6,351 bases of DNA from Methanimicrococcus sp034006575 (GTDB taxonomy: Archaea; Halobacteriota; Methanosarcinia; Methanosarcinales; Methanosarcinaceae). Location: assembly GCA_034006575.1 (NCBI GenBank), contig JAVESN010000093.1, forward strand, positions 1-6,351, in the 5' to 3' direction. A model generated the notes under the pieces. The model saw only the letters and a list, made by a program, of their open reading frames with translations, did no database searches and was not told the origin of the DNA. The position numbers were made by a program, and so were the translations under genes. Below are positions 5,611 to 6,351 of the stretch, piece after piece. How positions within the stretch are numbered: position 1 is the stretch's first letter; each line of letters begins with the position of its first letter.

Positions 5611-5783
5611 TTATTGAATATTTTGGGAAACATCCGCAAATTTCGATTTTTCGCGCGCTTCGCTTGCTCAAAATCAAAATTAGCGGGGGCGGTATTTGGG
5701 ATTTCCAAAAACATCTTAAAAAAATGCCCGACCCGAGTTAAACCTCATTACAGAAAGCGATAAGGATACTTTATCGGTGATTT
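5611..5783. repeat. 173-bp perfect direct repeat, copy 1
   Basis: Every base from 5611 to 5783 recurs at 5894-6066, a 283-bp offset. Inside are two inverted repeats: AATTTCGATTTT/AAAATCAAAATT (5639-5650 and 5670-5681, one mismatch) around a GC-rich loop, and CGATAA/TTATCG (5758-5763 and 5771-5776) with a 7-nt loop. Flanks before 5611 also match the flank of copy 2 loosely (AAAACATCGGAAAA, GACTCTAAA, AAGCGGTAAAT), so the repeated unit is longer than the perfect core. No terminal inverted repeats or target-site duplication are evident. Confidence 0.9.
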
Positions 5784-5893
5784 TTATGGAAATATCTGAG
5801 ATTTTTAAAAACGTCGGAAAAAATTCAACTCTAAAAAAATAAAGCGGAAAGCGGTAAATAAAATTTGAATTTAAAAATGAAAAAGATTATTTT

Positions 5894-6066
5894 TTATTGA
5901 ATATTTTGGGAAACATCCGCAAATTTCGATTTTTCGCGCGCTTCGCTTGCTCAAAATCAAAATTAGCGGGGGCGGTATTTGGGATTTCCAAAAACATCTT
6001 AAAAAAATGCCCGACCCGAGTTAAACCTCATTACAGAAAGCGATAAGGATACTTTATCGGTGATTT
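5894..6066. repeat. 173-bp perfect direct repeat, copy 2
   Basis: Identical to copy 1, with the same two inverted repeats at 5922-5964 and 6041-6059. The 110 bases between the copies (5784-5893) resemble the sequence before copy 1, and the sequence just after copy 2 (AAAAACGTCGAAAAAA, about 6088-6103) begins a third, incomplete flank. This points to tandem duplication of a unit near 300 bp. Full identity implies recent duplication or gene conversion. Confidence 0.9.
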
Positions 6067-6110
6067 ATATAGCGGTTTTTGGAATTTTCAAAAACGTCGA
6101 AAAAATGGAA

Positions 6111-6216
6111 AACGAAATAAAAAACGAAATAAAAAACGAAATAAAAAACGAAATAAAAATGAAATAAAAAGCGAAATAAAAATGAAATGAAAAGCGAAAT
6201 AAAAATGAAATAAAAA
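6111..6216. repeat. A-rich minisatellite with 12-nt unit
   Basis: Four units of CGAAATAAAAAA start at 6113, 6125, 6137 and 6149 (the fourth with its last base changed), followed by about five decayed 11-12-nt units with TGAAATAAAAA and GCGAAATAAAAA variants. The tract resembles, in the opposite orientation, the T-rich array after dapL. The bases from 6217 to the window end are AT-rich, with no gene or structure that I can support. Confidence 0.8.
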
Positions 6217-6351
6217 ATTCTTGAAAATTATAAATCCGTTTTCAAATGATATTTTTCGTCATTATTAGGTTTTATTGTTTAATTTGGCTTTTTTAAATCA
6301 TTTTCGTTTATTTATTTTATTTTCTTCGATCAATAACTCATAATAAGGTTG

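Noticed and set aside
5477..5677. 66-codon minus-strand frame containing SKRSARK
   Set aside because: Read through the duplicated hairpin region; its residues come from the GC-rich palindromic loop, and other frames there are equally open.
5611..6066. CRISPR-like array
   Set aside because: Only two copies, 173 bp long, with a 110-bp interval resembling its own flank; no short regular repeats with unique spacers.
6105..6170. Repeat peptide MENEIKNEIKNEIK read from the 12-nt minisatellite
   Set aside because: A 12-nt unit always gives a periodic peptide; there is no ribosome binding site and the frame ends as soon as the repeat decays.

Overview
The window reads as AT-rich microbial DNA, most likely from a methanogenic archaeon related to Methanosarcinales. 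A host-associated lineage such as Methanimicrococcus would fit, but this is an inference. The supporting signs are GGTGA/GTGAT-type Shine-Dalgarno sites close to ATG starts, long A/T-rich intergenic tracts with TATA-like boxes, oligo-T tracts after genes, a DapL lysine-pathway enzyme, a SatD-family protein, and an RHS protein rich in Asn-X-Ser/Thr sequons. A bacterial origin cannot be excluded from the sequence alone.

Layout. (1) Positions 1-2264, minus strand: a small RHS locus. An N-terminal fragment (1986-2264) runs into an RHS core-domain protein (509-1951), but the two are in different frames. Removing one A from an A4 run at 2033-2036 would restore a single protein of about 584 residues with a proper start and ribosome binding site. 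The protein has no recognisable YD repeats, one RHS core, and a 190-residue glycine-rich hydrophobic C-terminal region. Thirty-eight bases downstream is a multi-pass membrane protein gene that begins well (470) but also changes frame. Its better-looking continuation (253 to the window edge) is shifted by one base, and an A5 run at 244-248 is a candidate site. The pair resembles a polymorphic-toxin/immunity arrangement, but both genes look broken or are affected by homopolymer errors.

(2) Positions 2265-2787: an AT-rich intergenic region between divergent genes. It has a TATA-like box for the RHS locus and a near-perfect 12-bp inverted repeat over a TATA-like core upstream of dapL.

(3) Positions 2788-3954, plus strand: intact dapL (LL-diaminopimelate aminotransferase), standing alone and ending in a T-rich, internally repeated tract (3955-4146). 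(4) Positions 4214-4369, plus strand: a 51-codon gene with a strong Shine-Dalgarno site and no recognised family. (5) Positions 4433-5122, minus strand: a SatD-family protein with a C-terminal helix-turn-helix, convergent with the 51-codon gene.

(6) Positions 5123-6351: about 1.2 kb without a convincing gene, made largely of repeats. It holds a heptamer repeat, a possible decayed reading frame, two identical 173-bp direct repeats (5611-5783 and 5894-6066) inside a looser repeat of roughly 300 bp, and a 12-nt A-rich minisatellite. Only dapL has a firm metabolic role. The rest looks like accessory or defence-type genes among repetitive spacer DNA.
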